A stretch of 58,809 nucleotides of DNA from Oscillatoriaceae cyanobacterium M33_DOE_052 (lineage in GTDB: Bacteria > Cyanobacteriota > Cyanobacteriia > Cyanobacteriales > Laspinemataceae): NCBI GenBank assembly GCA_015296065.1, contig DVDU01000182.1, positions 1-58,809 of the forward strand. The letters run 5' to 3'. The notes under the pieces were generated by a model. It was not told where the DNA came from, did not search any database, and worked only from the letters and a program-made list of their open reading frames with translations. Shown here piece after piece: positions 1 through 9,855 of this stretch (position 1 is its first letter; every line of letters starts with the position of its first letter). Made by a program: the position numbers and the translations under genes.

Positions 1-3000
1 CGCAGTAAAGGTTAAACTGGATAGCGCCACTGTGCCTTCGGCGGTGTTGCTAGAAGCTACCGCCATGGTGACATCTGATGTCGGTTGAGTATCGAGAACG
101 ACGGTAAATGTGGCAGTTCCGCCAGCTTCGGTAGTGGTTAAACCACTGGTGGGGGTGATGGTGACTCCGGCGGTGTCGTCATCAGTAATAGTAGTGGTGA
201 CGGGAGAACCGATAATGCTGGATGTTCCCGTAGCGGTGGCATTACTGAGAGTGAGTTCTAGGGTTTCGTCGGTTTCGTCGATTTGGTCTCCGACGATTTC
301 CACAGTAACGCTGGCTTGGGTGGCATTGGCAGCGAAACTAATGGTACTGCCTGCGGTGGTGACTCCCGTGCCGGTAATAGAAACCAGGTTATAGTCGATG
401 GTGTTGGCTGCGGTGCCGCCAAAGCTAAAATCTACGGTACTCGCTTCGTTAATTGCCCCGGTTCGCTCGATGGTAAAGTTGATTTGCTGGGTGCCGCTGT
501 TACCTTCTGCGATCGTTGCACTGCTGCCAGTAAGGGTGTAACTGATATCGTTGTCGGTGATATTGGCATTGACACCACCGATGGCCATAGTGGTGGGATA
601 ATTGGCATCAGCACTGGTGGTGATGGCGTGAGTGATGCTGCTGGTATGGTCGTCCTCGGCCAATGTATCATCCACCGCACGCACAATCACCGTTTGCGGC
701 GTGGTGCCGTTGGCATTTGTGAAGGTTAAGGTTTGGGTGGGGGCAAAATTTGTGCCATCGAGGCTAACTTCGGCTTGAGCATCTGCTGTCACTGTCACCG
801 CCACATTGCCGCTGGGCAGGGTGTTCAGTTTTACAGTATAAGTATCTGTGGCACCGCCCTCCGTGACTTCGGTGCTGCTGGCGGACTGGGTGATGGTGAC
901 GCCAGGAGTGTCGTTGTCAGTATTGGTGACGGCGACATCAGCGGGGTCGAGGTTGTTATAGTTGGCGTCGGTGGTGGTGGTGTCGGGAGCGGTGATAATT
1001 TGGTAAGCGATGTCACCGTCAATCACTGCCCCATCGTCTTGACCTGTGATGGTGACAGTTTGGTAGGCGTTCCAGTTGGCAGGTGTAAAGGTGAGGGTAG
1101 CCGGGGAAACGGTGCCTTCGGCGGTGTTGCTGCTACTTAAGCCAATGGTGACATCGGCTGTTGGTTGGCTGGTTAAGCGAATGTCAAAGGTGGCTGGGGT
1201 GCCATCTTCGCTGGTGTTGCCGCTGATAGGCAGGATATCAAATCCGGCGGTGTCGTTATCGGTGATGGTGAAACTGCCGGTGGTGGTTCCTAAGAGAATA
1301 CCCGCCGATGGGTTGCTAATGGTTAAATTAGCAGTTTCGTCGAGTTCGTCGAGTTGGTCATCAGCAATGGTGAAGGTGACTTGTCCGCTGCTGGTGCCAT
1401 TAGCAATGGTAATTTGAGTGGGAATGGTGCCAGCGAAGTCGGCGGCGGTGGCAGTGCCGGTTAAGGCGAGGTCAACGGTTTGGTTGCCTACTACTGGGCC
1501 GGCTGCGGTGGCTGTCACCGTGATGGCTGTGGTGCCTGCTTCGGTGCCGGTGGTGGGACTGATGGAGAGGTTGACCGTTGGCGGGGGAATGGTGATGGTG
1601 AAGGATGCCGCAGTGGAAGTATCTGCGCCACTGTTAGCGGTGCCGCCGTTATCTCGGAGTTGGACAGAGATGGTGGCAGTGCCGGGGGTGCCGTTGGGGG
1701 TATAAGTGAGGGTGCCGTCGTTGGCGATGTCTGGCAGGCTGGTGAATAAGGTGTTGCCAGCGGTGACATTAACGATAAAGTCTTGGACGGCTTGGCTGCT
1801 TTCGTTGGCAGGGCCGAAAACAAAGGTATTTGCCCAGTTGGCCACGGTTTGGGCGGTGTTTGCCCAAGCGGCGAGGGTTTGGTTGCCAGCGTTACTGAAA
1901 CTGGGTTGGTCGTTGACAGCAGTAACGGTGATGTCTGCGGTGTCGGTAGCGGTGCTGATACCAATATTAATGGTAGTGTCGGCTGTAGCACCATTCGTTC
2001 CCACTACCTGGTCCCAAGCCCGGAAGGTGATGGCGTTAGTGACGGTGCCGTTATAGTCAGCATTGGGTTGGAAGTAAATGCGGGTATTGGCATCCGCTGC
2101 CAGCAAGCGAGCGCTGGTATTGGATACTGTCCCCAAGGCGTTCCAGTTGGTGCCACCATCGGTGCTGTAGAACCAACTGCCGTTGGTGGTGTCGGCGGCG
2201 GTGATGGCTACGCCTGCTACGGCACCAGTGTCGGGGTCAGTGATGTTATTTTGCCCCGTACCAATGGCCGCAATAGAAGAGATGAGGGTGCCTACGGCGC
2301 CAGAAGGAGCCGCCGCATCTTCCAAGACGGTATTGAGGGTGACAACAGTGTTGGCAAGGGTGGGTGCAGTGTTGGTGTTTGTCCAGTATAAGTCGTCGTT
2401 GTCGGCGTTCGTGCTGGCATCATTAGCAGCAGCATTGTTGCTGGTGCGAAGATAGCCAACGACGCTGACAGTGGGCAGCGCAGTGGGCATTCCCTGGTTG
2501 TTGCCGTTGGTGTTGGTGAGGGACTGCATGGCAAAGATTGCCCCACCTTTACCTTGACCGTTGTTGTTACCAGTACCTCCTGTGCTTGTGTTGCTAGTAA
2601 AAGTGGCGTTATTCAGGCTTAAAGAACCTTGGCGGATAAAGATAGCGCCGCCTAAACCGGCACCGCCACCTCGGCTATTTCCAGCTCCAAAGCCCCCTAT
2701 CCCACTAGGGCCGCGACCTCCTCCGCCACCGTAACCTCCGTTACCTCCGGTATAGCCACCCATACCACCACCGCCACCGCCGAAACCGCCTGCTCCTGCG
2801 GCACCGCCACCCCAATTTGCACCACCGCCGCCACCACCGAAGCCTCCTGAGCCTGAAACATATTGACCATTGCCGCCACCACCAAAAGCACTAACACCTC
2901 CGCCATAGTTGCCATTGCCACCGTAGCCACCGATGTTGGTAGTGGCGGAAGCAAAAAGTCCGCCACCGCCACTTTGCGAGGCGTAAGCATCGAAGCCACT

Positions 3001-4056
3001 GTTTCCAAACATCCCGCCACCGCCACGACCGCTACCGCCGCTATTGTTACCGCCGATCGCGCTATTGTTGCTAAAGGTGACGTTATTCAGCCCCACAGTG
3101 CCGTTGTAGATGAATAAACCGCCGCCCATACCTGCTCCGCCACCTCCGCTATCTCCGCCACTATTTCCCCCTTTGGCTTGACCTTGGGTGATGGTCAAGT
3201 CGGAGAAATTCACCGTGCCCGATTTAACAAAGAAGGGACGGAAACTGTTGCCACCGCTAACGGTACGGTTGTTGCCAATAAAACTAATATCGCTATTAAT
3301 CAGGTTTTTCATCACTGCGGTCACGGTGACATCAGTGCCGAGGGTGATGGTGTCAGCGCCAGCATTGAGATTGGCCTGCCGGATTGCCCAGCTTAAAGAG
3401 TTGGCTACGGTGTCATCTCCAGTGTCAGTGGCTACGGTGACATCAAAGTTAGCCAGACTATATTCGTAATCTTCAGCGGTCTGGGCATTAACGGCAATTT
3501 CTGATTCAATATTGCCGGTGACGATTTCTAGGTCCCAGTCGCCTCCGTTACCTGTGAGGTCATTGGATGCGGCGATATCCGCTTTGGTGAGATTAGCTAG
3601 TTGTTGGATGAATGCTTGACCTGTGACTCCCTCGGCTACGTTGCATCCATATATATTGATGTCGGCGTTTTCGCTTAAGGCCGTTTGCCATTGCTGTAGC
3701 TGGTCTTGGTATTGTTCCAGGTTTTCTGGGTTGAGGGTGGTGTTGCCTAGTTTCAGGCTGCCCGGACTGCCGTGGGAGATGATGTGGAGGGTGTCTAATC
3801 CCCCCAAACCCCCCTTCAAAAGGGGGGCTTCAGATTCCCCCAAACCCCCGACTTTTTGGAGGATTTCGGTGATTTGCTCAATACCATCCCGGTCCTGGTC
3901 GAGGATATGGACTTCGGTGTTGGGCTGAACTCCGGCGATCAGGCTCTGATAGTCTTTTACTTGGGGGTCGATGATCAGGAGCTGATAGTTTTGACCACTT
4001 TAGTGGTCAAAACTCGAGTTATCTTGAGAGATCACCTTGATGGTGGAAGCTGGCAT
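1..4056 (-). CDS. Giant DUF4347 / beta-helix / Calx-beta repeat protein (runs off the window; TAA at codon 19)
   Basis: The frame is open from codon 20 to the window edge on the minus strand, so the C-terminus is missing. After an ATG at 4056 with a good AGAGGA ribosome site come about 18 codons and then TAA (4000-4002). Beyond it are a DUF4347 domain (IISHGSPGS and INIYGCNVAEG motifs), a glycine-rich parallel beta-helix region (about 3400-2600, with repeats like GLNNVTFSNNSAIGG), Ig/cadherin-like segments (ITDPDTGAVAG), and Calx-beta repeats with the usual ITDNDTAG spacers. Cyanobacterial proteins of this build are very large surface or exported proteins, usually without a signal peptide. 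No in-frame ATG or GTG follows the stop soon; the first alternative start is a TTG near 3852. The gene is either disabled, read through, or restarted at TTG. Domain identity is clear; expression state is not. Confidence 0.85.
3989..4012. repeat. 10-bp palindrome containing the premature stop
   Basis: TTTTGACCAC-TTTA-GTGGTCAAAA is a perfect 10-bp inverted repeat with a 4-base loop. Read on the minus strand, its centre supplies the TAA at codon 19 of the giant protein. It could be a small insertion, a hairpin-templated mutation or an operator-like site. Confidence 0.7.
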
Positions 4057-4617
4057 AGTTTTCCTCTGCGTGGATGAAAAGTTGTCCCTGGGGGCTAGAG
4101 TCCCTTGACTTATTTAACCATTTATGTGGAATTTTACTCTATCATTTGATCTTTTTCTGTCATGGCGAAGAAAGTGTGAAAATTTGGTTGCTTATTTTAT
4201 TTTCCATCCAGTTGGCAATACGCAATTATATATTTTTCGTATAAAAAAATTTTATTTAAGTAATTGTCTTAATATTATGGGTATTAGCACAGCTACTTTA
4301 ACCTTGAAAGAAACCTTCTCTGAAGATTCTCGTATCTAAACGTGAATTTCGATGAAGAAGGTTTCTGGGGGCAAGGGCACGGCATTATGTGGGGGCGTGA
4401 TCTTTGCGGGAATAGGCTATCCGTTAAAAGCGACAGGCTCTTAGCCCCCTGGCTTCGCCCCTAGAAAGCTAAATTATTTTTTCATATGAATTTTATTCAA
4501 CTGTTTTTTCAAAGGGGGGATGGCTCAAACCGACATGAAATCATCGGAGCTGATCAGACTCACATTTATCCCATAACAATTTGATTGATGCTTTACCAAT
4601 TGAATAGACGAATATAT
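4057..4617. other. Intergenic region, no supported gene
   Basis: This is the leader of the giant protein on the right and the 3' flank of the sulfotransferase gene on the left. It is AT-rich near 4130-4340 and holds a hairpin with 10-bp arms (GAAACCTTCT at 4310, AGAAGGTTTC at 4356). A 71-codon plus-strand frame at 4124 has no family resemblance or ribosome site and is not called. Confidence 0.5.
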
Positions 4618-5445
4618 TTATTTGGGTTTAGCCACAATTAAGTTAGCCCGAGTCGGGCTGGGTTGTTCCCAAAAGGATAGGCTGCTATACTGCCCGAACA
4701 AATCTGGCGGTAAAACTGTCTGTCTTGGCTGAAATTCGACTTTTGGCCGGACTTTATGCAACCCTTTGGTGTTAAGATTGAGGTCGAATTCTGGCGCGTC
4801 GTATTGGATGTTTTCCAAGTCGTGCTTGAAAGGTTCTTCTCCAAGAAATTGATAGATTAAGGAAATTGTTTTTTCTGGCCCTTTGGCAAGCAGGTCATAA
4901 TCAACTATCAGCAATTTATGGCTGTCCTCGCTGTAGAATGCTTCTTTGAGAGCGTTGTAGGCAAATCCAACTAATCTGCCGCCCTGACTGAGAGCTTCGG
5001 TGCGGCTGTAAACTGTGGCTCTTTCTGCGGGATTGCTAAATAGCCGGGAAACGTCAAAGGCGTTGCGGCGAATCAGTCTTTCGATGCTGTCCATTATCCA
5101 AGCGATGTTTCTGACGCAGCAGATAATTTTGGCTTCAGGAAATAATTCCCGAATTAAACTTAATTTTGCACACCACAGGCGATTGGTATCAAAGATAACT
5201 GCTTTGTCGGCTTGGGGCTGGTAGTAGGTGGTAAAGATGCTGAATATAAGTTGCCGTTTTTGTTCTGGGGATATAAATACGGAAAATTCGTTTTCGGAAC
5301 TCATGGCGGCGAGCATTTGCTCGACTAATCCCCCCACGGGGCTGCTCATACCGGCGTGAAAGCGGGGATTTTGCTGCAAAATGGCGCCGAGTAAGGTGGA
5401 ACCCGATCGGGGCAAACCGGAGATAAAATGAATTTGGTTTTGCAT
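4618..5445 (-). CDS. PAPS-dependent sulfotransferase family protein
   Basis: A 275-residue protein. The N-terminus has the 5'-phosphosulfate-binding loop typical of the family, SGLPRSGSTLLGAIL at about residues 9-23, with Arg and Ser in the usual places. A helix-rich core follows, with VIFDTNRLW and an IICCVRNIAWIMDSIERL segment that matches the second PAPS-binding (3'-phosphate) strand-helix. The family moves sulfate from PAPS to a hydroxyl or amine of a sugar, lipid or small molecule. The acceptor cannot be told; surface polysaccharide is a reasonable guess in a cyanobacterium. It stands alone, without a clear operon. Confidence 0.9.
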   Translation of the reverse strand: MQNQIHFISGLPRSGSTLLGAILQQNPRFHAGMSSPVGGLVEQMLAAMSSENEFSVFISPEQKRQLIFSIFTTYYQPQADKAVIFDTNRLWCAKLSLIRELFPEAKIICCVRNIAWIMDSIERLIRRNAFDVSRLFSNPAERATVYSRTEALSQGGRLVGFAYNALKEAFYSEDSHKLLIVDYDLLAKGPEKTISLIYQFLGEEPFKHDLENIQYDAPEFDLNLNTKGLHKVRPKVEFQPRQTVLPPDLFGQYSSLSFWEQPSPTRANLIVAKPK

Positions 5446-5915
5446 TCAGGTGCGGAAAAAAAGGTGGTGTGGGTTGCGGCTGAAGAAGAAACCGGGTTTC
5501 TGGGACCTTGGGGTAGGGGCGAAGCTACCGGGCAGATATGTGGTTTTCCCCAAATATTGATACCGGGATGCTTTGGGCAGAGCTACTAGAGCCGTGACGC
5601 CCATTATATATGAATCTTCGGGCATTTCCTCACCCCCAACCCCTCCCAAAAGGGGAGACAAGCTGTACAGCAGTTTGCCCCATCTGGTGTATATAGTCAT
5701 TTCAGATAAGAATGAGACAACCCTTGAGAGTTGCCCTCTATCCCCCAACCCCTTTCGACCAACAAGGGAGAAAGGGGAGCAAGACCTAGATGCTTTCTGG
5801 CTCCAACTCTCCCCTCTCCCTCCCTGGGAGAGGGGATGGGGGTGAGGGCTTCACCGGGGTTTAGCCAAAAAAACATTCTCATTCTTAATTGAAATGACTA
5901 TATAGATACTACTCT
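5446..5915. other. Repeat-filled intergenic region
   Basis: It holds no gene. It contains a solo AGAAACCGGGTTTCT palindrome at 5487-5501, a short C-rich/G-rich hairpin near 5632-5660 (CCCCCAACCCC facing AGGGGAG), and the miniature element listed separately. Short reading frames across it are products of the repeats. Confidence 0.7.
5692..5902. mobile_element. Miniature inverted-repeat element, family A, copy 1
   Basis: About 211 bp bounded by inverted copies of TATAGTCATTTCA plus a further 13 bases ending near AATGAGA (two mismatches between ends). The inside carries TTTAGCCAAAAAAAC near the right end and a CCCTCTCC/GGAGAGGGG hairpin. There is no coding capacity. Two other copies of the same family lie at 24827 and 58669. 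It is probably non-autonomous, moved by a transposase elsewhere in the genome. Confidence 0.75.
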
Positions 5916-6350
5916 ATGACTGAATTACCCACCAAAAATATGGATATCATAGAAATCCTCAAACAAGATTATCAAAGATTTCCCGCCGCTCCCACTTACA
6001 GCATCTACGATGAAAACGTTTACTTCCGTGACCCCATGACCCAATTTCGTGGCCTCAAACGCTATCAGCAAATGATAGATTTTATGGCTACTTGGTTTAA
6101 ACAAATTCAACTGGATTTGCACGATATCAACCAGGAAGACAATACCATTAAAACTAAATGGACATTAAGCTGGACAACCCCCCTCCCCTGGCAACCGAGA
6201 ATTCACATTTCCGGCTGGAGCGAACTCCTGCTCAATGCTGACGGCAAGATTGAAAGCCATATTGATTACTGGGACATCTCCCGCCTGGAGGTACTGCAGC
6301 AGCACCTCAAAACTGGCTCCCGATCGCCAAAGCCCCCCAAAACCAGTTAA
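5916..6350 (+). CDS. DUF2358 domain protein
   Basis: A 144-residue protein with the pattern of cyanobacterial and plastid DUF2358 proteins: YSIYDENVYFRDPMTQFRG near residues 28-46, then a KTKWTLSW strand and ISGWSELLLNADGKI. This is a SnoaL/NTF2-like cone fold judged by family. The biochemical role is unknown. It lies 41 bp upstream of the ArsA-like ATPase gene on the same strand and may be co-transcribed with it. Confidence 0.88.
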   Translation: MTELPTKNMDIIEILKQDYQRFPAAPTYSIYDENVYFRDPMTQFRGLKRYQQMIDFMATWFKQIQLDLHDINQEDNTIKTKWTLSWTTPLPWQPRIHISGWSELLLNADGKIESHIDYWDISRLEVLQQHLKTGSRSPKPPKTS

Positions 6351-6391
6351 AGTAAAGTAACGTAATGTAAACATTTCTCAGGTGGGGTTGA

Positions 6392-7567
6392 ATGATGCGC
6401 TTAATTCTGATGACGGGCAAAGGAGGCGTGGGCAAAACATCCGTTGCAGCCGCCACTGGGTTGCGCTGTGCCGAGTTGGGTTATAAAACCTTGGTTTTAA
6501 GCACGGACCCCGCCCACTCGCTCGCCGATAGCTTTGATATGGAACTGGGGCACGACCCCCGCCTAGTGCGTCCTAACCTCTGGGGCGCCGAATTGGACGC
6601 CTTGGTGGAATTGGAAGCCAACTGGGGCGCCGTCAAACGCTACATCACCGAGGTGCTACAGGCGCGGGGCCTCGACGGTGTGCAAGCGCAAGAACTGGCG
6701 ATTTTGCCCGGAATGGATGAAATTTTCGGCTTGGTGCGGATGAAACGCCATTATGATGAGGGCACTTTTGATGTCCTAATTATTGACTCGGCTCCTACGG
6801 GGACGGCTTTGCGCCTACTCAGTTTGCCGGAAGTCTCCGGCTGGTATATGCGCCGGTTTTACAAGCCTCTTCAAGGCATTTCTGCTGCTCTGCGCCCCCT
6901 GGTGGAACCGATTTTTAAGCCTATTGCTGGGTTTTCTCTGCCTAATAATGAGGTGATGTCGGCTCCTTATGAATTTTACGAGCAAATCGAGGCTCTGGAA
7001 AAGGTTTTAACCGATAACACCCAAACATCGGTGCGCTTAGTCACCAACCCAGAAAAGATGGTGATTAAAGAATCTCTGCGCGCCCACGCTTATTTAAGTC
7101 TGTATAATGTGGCGACAGATTTGGTGGTGGCAAATCGGATTATCCCTGATGCGGTTACTGACCCTTTCTTTAAGCGGTGGAAAGAGAATCAGCAGCAGTA
7201 TAAGCAGGAGATTCACGAGAATTTCCGGCCTCTACCGGTGAAGGAGGTGCCGCTTTATTCTGAGGAAATGTGCGGTTTAGAGGCTTTGGAGCGGCTGAAA
7301 GAAACTCTTTATGCGGGGGAAGACCCCACCCAGGTTTATTATAAAGAAACTACGGTGCGGGTGGTGCAGGATAAAAATCAATACAGTTTGGAGCTGTATT
7401 TGCCGGGAATTCCTAAAGACCAAATTCAGCTTAGCAAAACTGGTGATGAGTTGAATATTCGGATTGGCAATCACCGCCGCAATTTGGTGTTACCACAGGC
7501 GCTGGCGGCTTTGCAGCCTTCTGGGGCGAAAATGGATGAGGATTATCTGAAAATCCGGTTTGCTTGA
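6392..7567 (+). CDS. ArsA/Get3 (TRC40)-family ATPase with C-terminal Hsp20-like domain
   Basis: 391 residues. The deviant Walker A is GKGGVGKT at residues 9-16, with the signature Lys10. [12 protein letters not shown] (37-48) is the switch I region and [15 protein letters not shown] (129-143) the switch II region. The last 70 or so residues ([20 protein letters not shown] onward) form the Hsp20/alpha-crystallin-like domain found at the end of many cyanobacterial ArsA proteins. Family members power membrane targeting of tail-anchored proteins or arsenite export. No arsenic genes are near and the Cys residues of true ArsA are not evident, so a Get3-like targeting role is more likely. A second ATG follows at codon 2. 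Confidence 0.93.
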   Translation: MMRLILMTGKGGVGKTSVAAATGLRCAELGYKTLVLSTDPAHSLADSFDMELGHDPRLVRPNLWGAELDALVELEANWGAVKRYITEVLQARGLDGVQAQELAILPGMDEIFGLVRMKRHYDEGTFDVLIIDSAPTGTALRLLSLPEVSGWYMRRFYKPLQGISAALRPLVEPIFKPIAGFSLPNNEVMSAPYEFYEQIEALEKVLTDNTQTSVRLVTNPEKMVIKESLRAHAYLSLYNVATDLVVANRIIPDAVTDPFFKRWKENQQQYKQEIHENFRPLPVKEVPLYSEEMCGLEALERLKETLYAGEDPTQVYYKETTVRVVQDKNQYSLELYLPGIPKDQIQLSKTGDELNIRIGNHRRNLVLPQALAALQPSGAKMDEDYLKIRFA

Positions 7568-7575
7568 TTGGTTAT

Positions 7576-7617
7576 TTGTCCGTTGTCATTTGACATTTGT
7601 CAAAGGACAACGGACAA
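7576..7617. terminator. 12-bp hairpin after the ArsA-like gene
   Basis: TTGTCCGTTGTC and GACAACGGACAA form a perfect 12-bp stem starting 9 bases after the stop codon. The loop contains its own TTGACATTTGTCAA palindrome. No U-run follows, so it may instead stabilise the mRNA end. It belongs to the GTCATTTGTCC-type repeats scattered in this window. Confidence 0.5.
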
Positions 7618-7884
7618 GTGCGTTACCAGAAACCCAGTTTCTGGCCAGGGTAAGCGCATCAAATCAATAAGGAGCGTTTTTTAGCCTCTTATGGCCAAAA
7701 TTCTCATTAAGTAGTAGCTTATTAAGAATCAAAAATCCATATTTAGCAAACAAACCCCATAAAAACGCTATATATGGATTTAGCCAAATTTGATGCGTTT
7801 ACCCTCCAGATTAATCCCGGTCTGGCTAATACTGATTTTAACAGAGGATTGGCGCTTTTCCGCATTGGTAATGACCAAGCTGAT
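7618..7884. other. Intergenic region with repeat remnants
   Basis: It contains a degenerate palindrome AGAAACCCAGTTTCT (7627-7641) and a single end sequence CCAGGGTAAGCGC (7645-7657) that matches the ends of the miniature element at 44602-44751. Short frames on both strands run into the kinase gene and are not supported. Confidence 0.5.
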
Positions 7885-8865
7885 CTACCAGATCCCCTCA
7901 TTTTGCTGCGGCTGCTGATTCTGATTCGCTTGATAATACATAGTCGCCAACCCCAACCCAACTATTAAAGCCACTAAACTAGAGATAACAATGGCTAATG
8001 TTTGATTTTTAACTGGCACCACTGGCACTGTGGGAGGCGTTGATATAATCGTATTGGGGACAATTGCCTGGATGGCCTGGGCAGCAGTTTGATAACGATG
8101 CTGAGGATGAAAATGCACCATATTATCAATAATAGCAGCAAAACGAGGACTAACTACCGTGCGATTCCAAATTAATTCTAAAGTTTGTGAATCTCGTTGT
8201 AAAGTATGGGGAAATACGCCCGTTAACGCTTCAATAGCTATCATCCCCACCGCATAAATATCACTGGCAAAACTAGGCTGTCCCTTCTCCTGCTCATAAG
8301 GCATATATCCCGGAGTGCCTATGAGTATAGTCCCAGGGGCACCTGGTGGCAAATTGGCCATTTGTGTAGTGACTTCTTTAACAGCCCCAAAGTCAATCAT
8401 CACAAGTTTACCATCTTGGCGGCGGCGCATTAAATTGGCGGGCTTGATATCCCGGTGAATCACATTATATCTCTGGACAAACACCAAAATTTCTAGGATA
8501 TCTAGCACAAGCCGGGTAACTTTTGCCTCGTCCCAGATCTGGCCATTGTAGGTAGGCATTTCCTTGGCTAATTCCTCACCATCTATATATTCTTGCACGA
8601 GATAAAATCCCTGATTTTCGGTAAAATCAGCCAATAATCTGGGAATTTGCGGATGTTCCCCCAACTTTTCCAAGATTTTGGCCTCCGTGTAAAATAACCG
8701 TTCGGAAACTGGGAACACGCTTGGGGATTGAGGTTTAAGTTTCTTCACCACACATAAAGGATGACTATTGCGATGAATATCTTTTGCCAGGTAGGTTTCG
8801 CCAAAAGTCCCTTCACTCAGTTTTCTTTCGACTTGATAGCGCCCGCCGAGGCTGATGATAGTCAT
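7885..8865 (-). CDS. Membrane-anchored serine/threonine protein kinase
   Basis: 326 residues with a complete Hanks-type kinase domain: glycine loop EGTFGETYLAKD (18-29), the ATP-binding lysine in VVKKLK (about 41), the catalytic loop HRDIKPANLM (137-146), DFG (158-160) and an activation segment ending GTPGYMPYEQ. All key residues are present, so it should be active. A single membrane helix at about 289-311 anchors it with a short Gln/Asn-rich tail outside. There is no PASTA or other sensor domain. It is divergent from the COP23-like gene, sharing a 93-bp upstream gap. Confidence 0.95.
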   Translation of the reverse strand: MTIISLGGRYQVERKLSEGTFGETYLAKDIHRNSHPLCVVKKLKPQSPSVFPVSERLFYTEAKILEKLGEHPQIPRLLADFTENQGFYLVQEYIDGEELAKEMPTYNGQIWDEAKVTRLVLDILEILVFVQRYNVIHRDIKPANLMRRRQDGKLVMIDFGAVKEVTTQMANLPPGAPGTILIGTPGYMPYEQEKGQPSFASDIYAVGMIAIEALTGVFPHTLQRDSQTLELIWNRTVVSPRFAAIIDNMVHFHPQHRYQTAAQAIQAIVPNTIISTPPTVPVVPVKNQTLAIVISSLVALIVGLGLATMYYQANQNQQPQQNEGIW

Positions 8866-8958
8866 ATTAGTGTTTTTTGTTTATAATTGGGTAAGCGTGT
8901 GGTAGGGTCAGGGGAGAGGCGGCAATGCCGTGTCCCTACAATTGAGGGAGCTAACAAG

Positions 8959-9546
8959 ATGAATACCAAGAATACTATTATATCGGGATTGGCGGCGGTG
9001 GGTGCGGGGTTGAGTCTGATGGCTTGTTCTGTTCCCACTGGGATGGGTTCCAGTGGGGGTGGGGAGTCCCAGCCAATGGCAACCAACGAACTAACTACAA
9101 CTTTTAAATGCGTTCAGGCGGATACGGGTTGGGCAACTATCGCTGAACGGGGTAACTCTGTTTCTAAAAACCCCTTGTTTACTTGGAATAGCGAGGAGTT
9201 TGGGGACAACTGGATGCCAGAAAAGCGTTGTTCTACGGTGACGGAGAAGCTAAACAATTTCGTGGCGAGCAATGGCGGGAGGTTATCCAACTTATATTTA
9301 ACTTCTGGGCAGCTAAACGGGCGATCGGTGGTTTGTGTCGTTAACCAGCAGTCAACCTGCACGGGTAATAGTCTATTATTTACCCTGAGCCAGAAAAACG
9401 CCGCCACTCCCAGAACTGCGATCGCGAAGATTACTGCTTTTAGCCAAGGTAAGGCGGATGCTCAACCTGTGGAGGAGTCTGGTTTACCCCAGTATTTTCC
9501 TTTGCAGAACTTGGCGGATAAGCATTTGGCGGGGGGACCGTGGTAG
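8959..9546 (+). CDS. COP23-domain lipoprotein
   Basis: 195 residues from the ATG at 8959, which has a GAGGGAG ribosome site 8 bases upstream; a longer frame from 8887 lacks one. The N-terminus is a lipoprotein signal (IISGLAAVGAGLSLMACS, with Cys in a LMAC lipobox). The mature part has paired cysteines and the TTTFKCVQ..TWATIAERG-like pattern and WNSEEFGDNWMPEKRCSTVTEKL typical of the circadian oscillating protein COP23 family in cyanobacteria. The function of that family is unknown. It probably sits on the outer face of a membrane. Confidence 0.85.
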   Translation: MNTKNTIISGLAAVGAGLSLMACSVPTGMGSSGGGESQPMATNELTTTFKCVQADTGWATIAERGNSVSKNPLFTWNSEEFGDNWMPEKRCSTVTEKLNNFVASNGGRLSNLYLTSGQLNGRSVVCVVNQQSTCTGNSLLFTLSQKNAATPRTAIAKITAFSQGKADAQPVEESGLPQYFPLQNLADKHLAGGPW

Positions 9547-9855
9547 GGGCGAAGCATGACGGCGAATAATTTTTGGCTGAAACAGAGGATATATTACCGT
9601 CATGCTTCGCCCTGGTTTGACGGCGAGTTCGTAGGTTGGGTTGAGGAACGAAACCCAACAAACCCCACCGTGGGGGTTCAGAAACCGGGTTTCTTAACTA
9701 AATTTGGGTTTTGATGCAGAGACGATCGCAGAAACCCGGTTTCTTGGTTATCCCGGGGGGTTTCTGAAACCGGGTTTCTTAACTAAATCTCGGTTATGAT
9801 GCAGAGACGATCTCAGAAACCCGGTTTCTTGGTTATCTGTTGTTGAGGTTAACAT
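9547..9855. other. Intergenic region dominated by palindromic units
   Basis: It holds two 65-bp repeat units, described separately, preceded by about 130 bp with no visible feature. No gene is supported. Confidence 0.6.
9680..9829. repeat. Two tandem 65-bp units with AGAAACCGGGTTTCT ends
   Basis: Unit 1 spans 9680-9744 and unit 2 spans 9765-9829. Each starts with AGAAACCGGGTTTCT (the second with a first-base change) and ends with its inverse AGAAACCCGGTTTCT. The spacer carries AACTAAAT and GATGCAGAGACGAT. Each end is itself a near-palindrome, so a unit can form one long hairpin or two short ones. Further units of 64-66 bp occur at 10594, 13605, 40512, 57073, 57519 and 57620. Confidence 0.85.

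Noticed and set aside
2697-3026. A 109-codon minus-strand frame rich in Val and Ala
   Set aside because: It is the glycine-rich beta-helix part of the giant protein read in the wrong frame.
110-3117. Several plus-strand frames of 80-200 codons across the giant-protein region
   Set aside because: They are opposite-strand shadows of one long minus-strand frame with clear DUF4347 and Calx-beta sequence; their translations are low-complexity.
5446-5882. Short frames of 61-100 codons on both strands
   Set aside because: They consist of repeat DNA (miniature element and C-rich hairpin) and have no ribosome sites.
8887-8958. Longer start for the COP23-like protein
   Set aside because: The upstream 24 residues precede a proper lipoprotein signal, and the ATG at 8959 has a GAGGGAG site.
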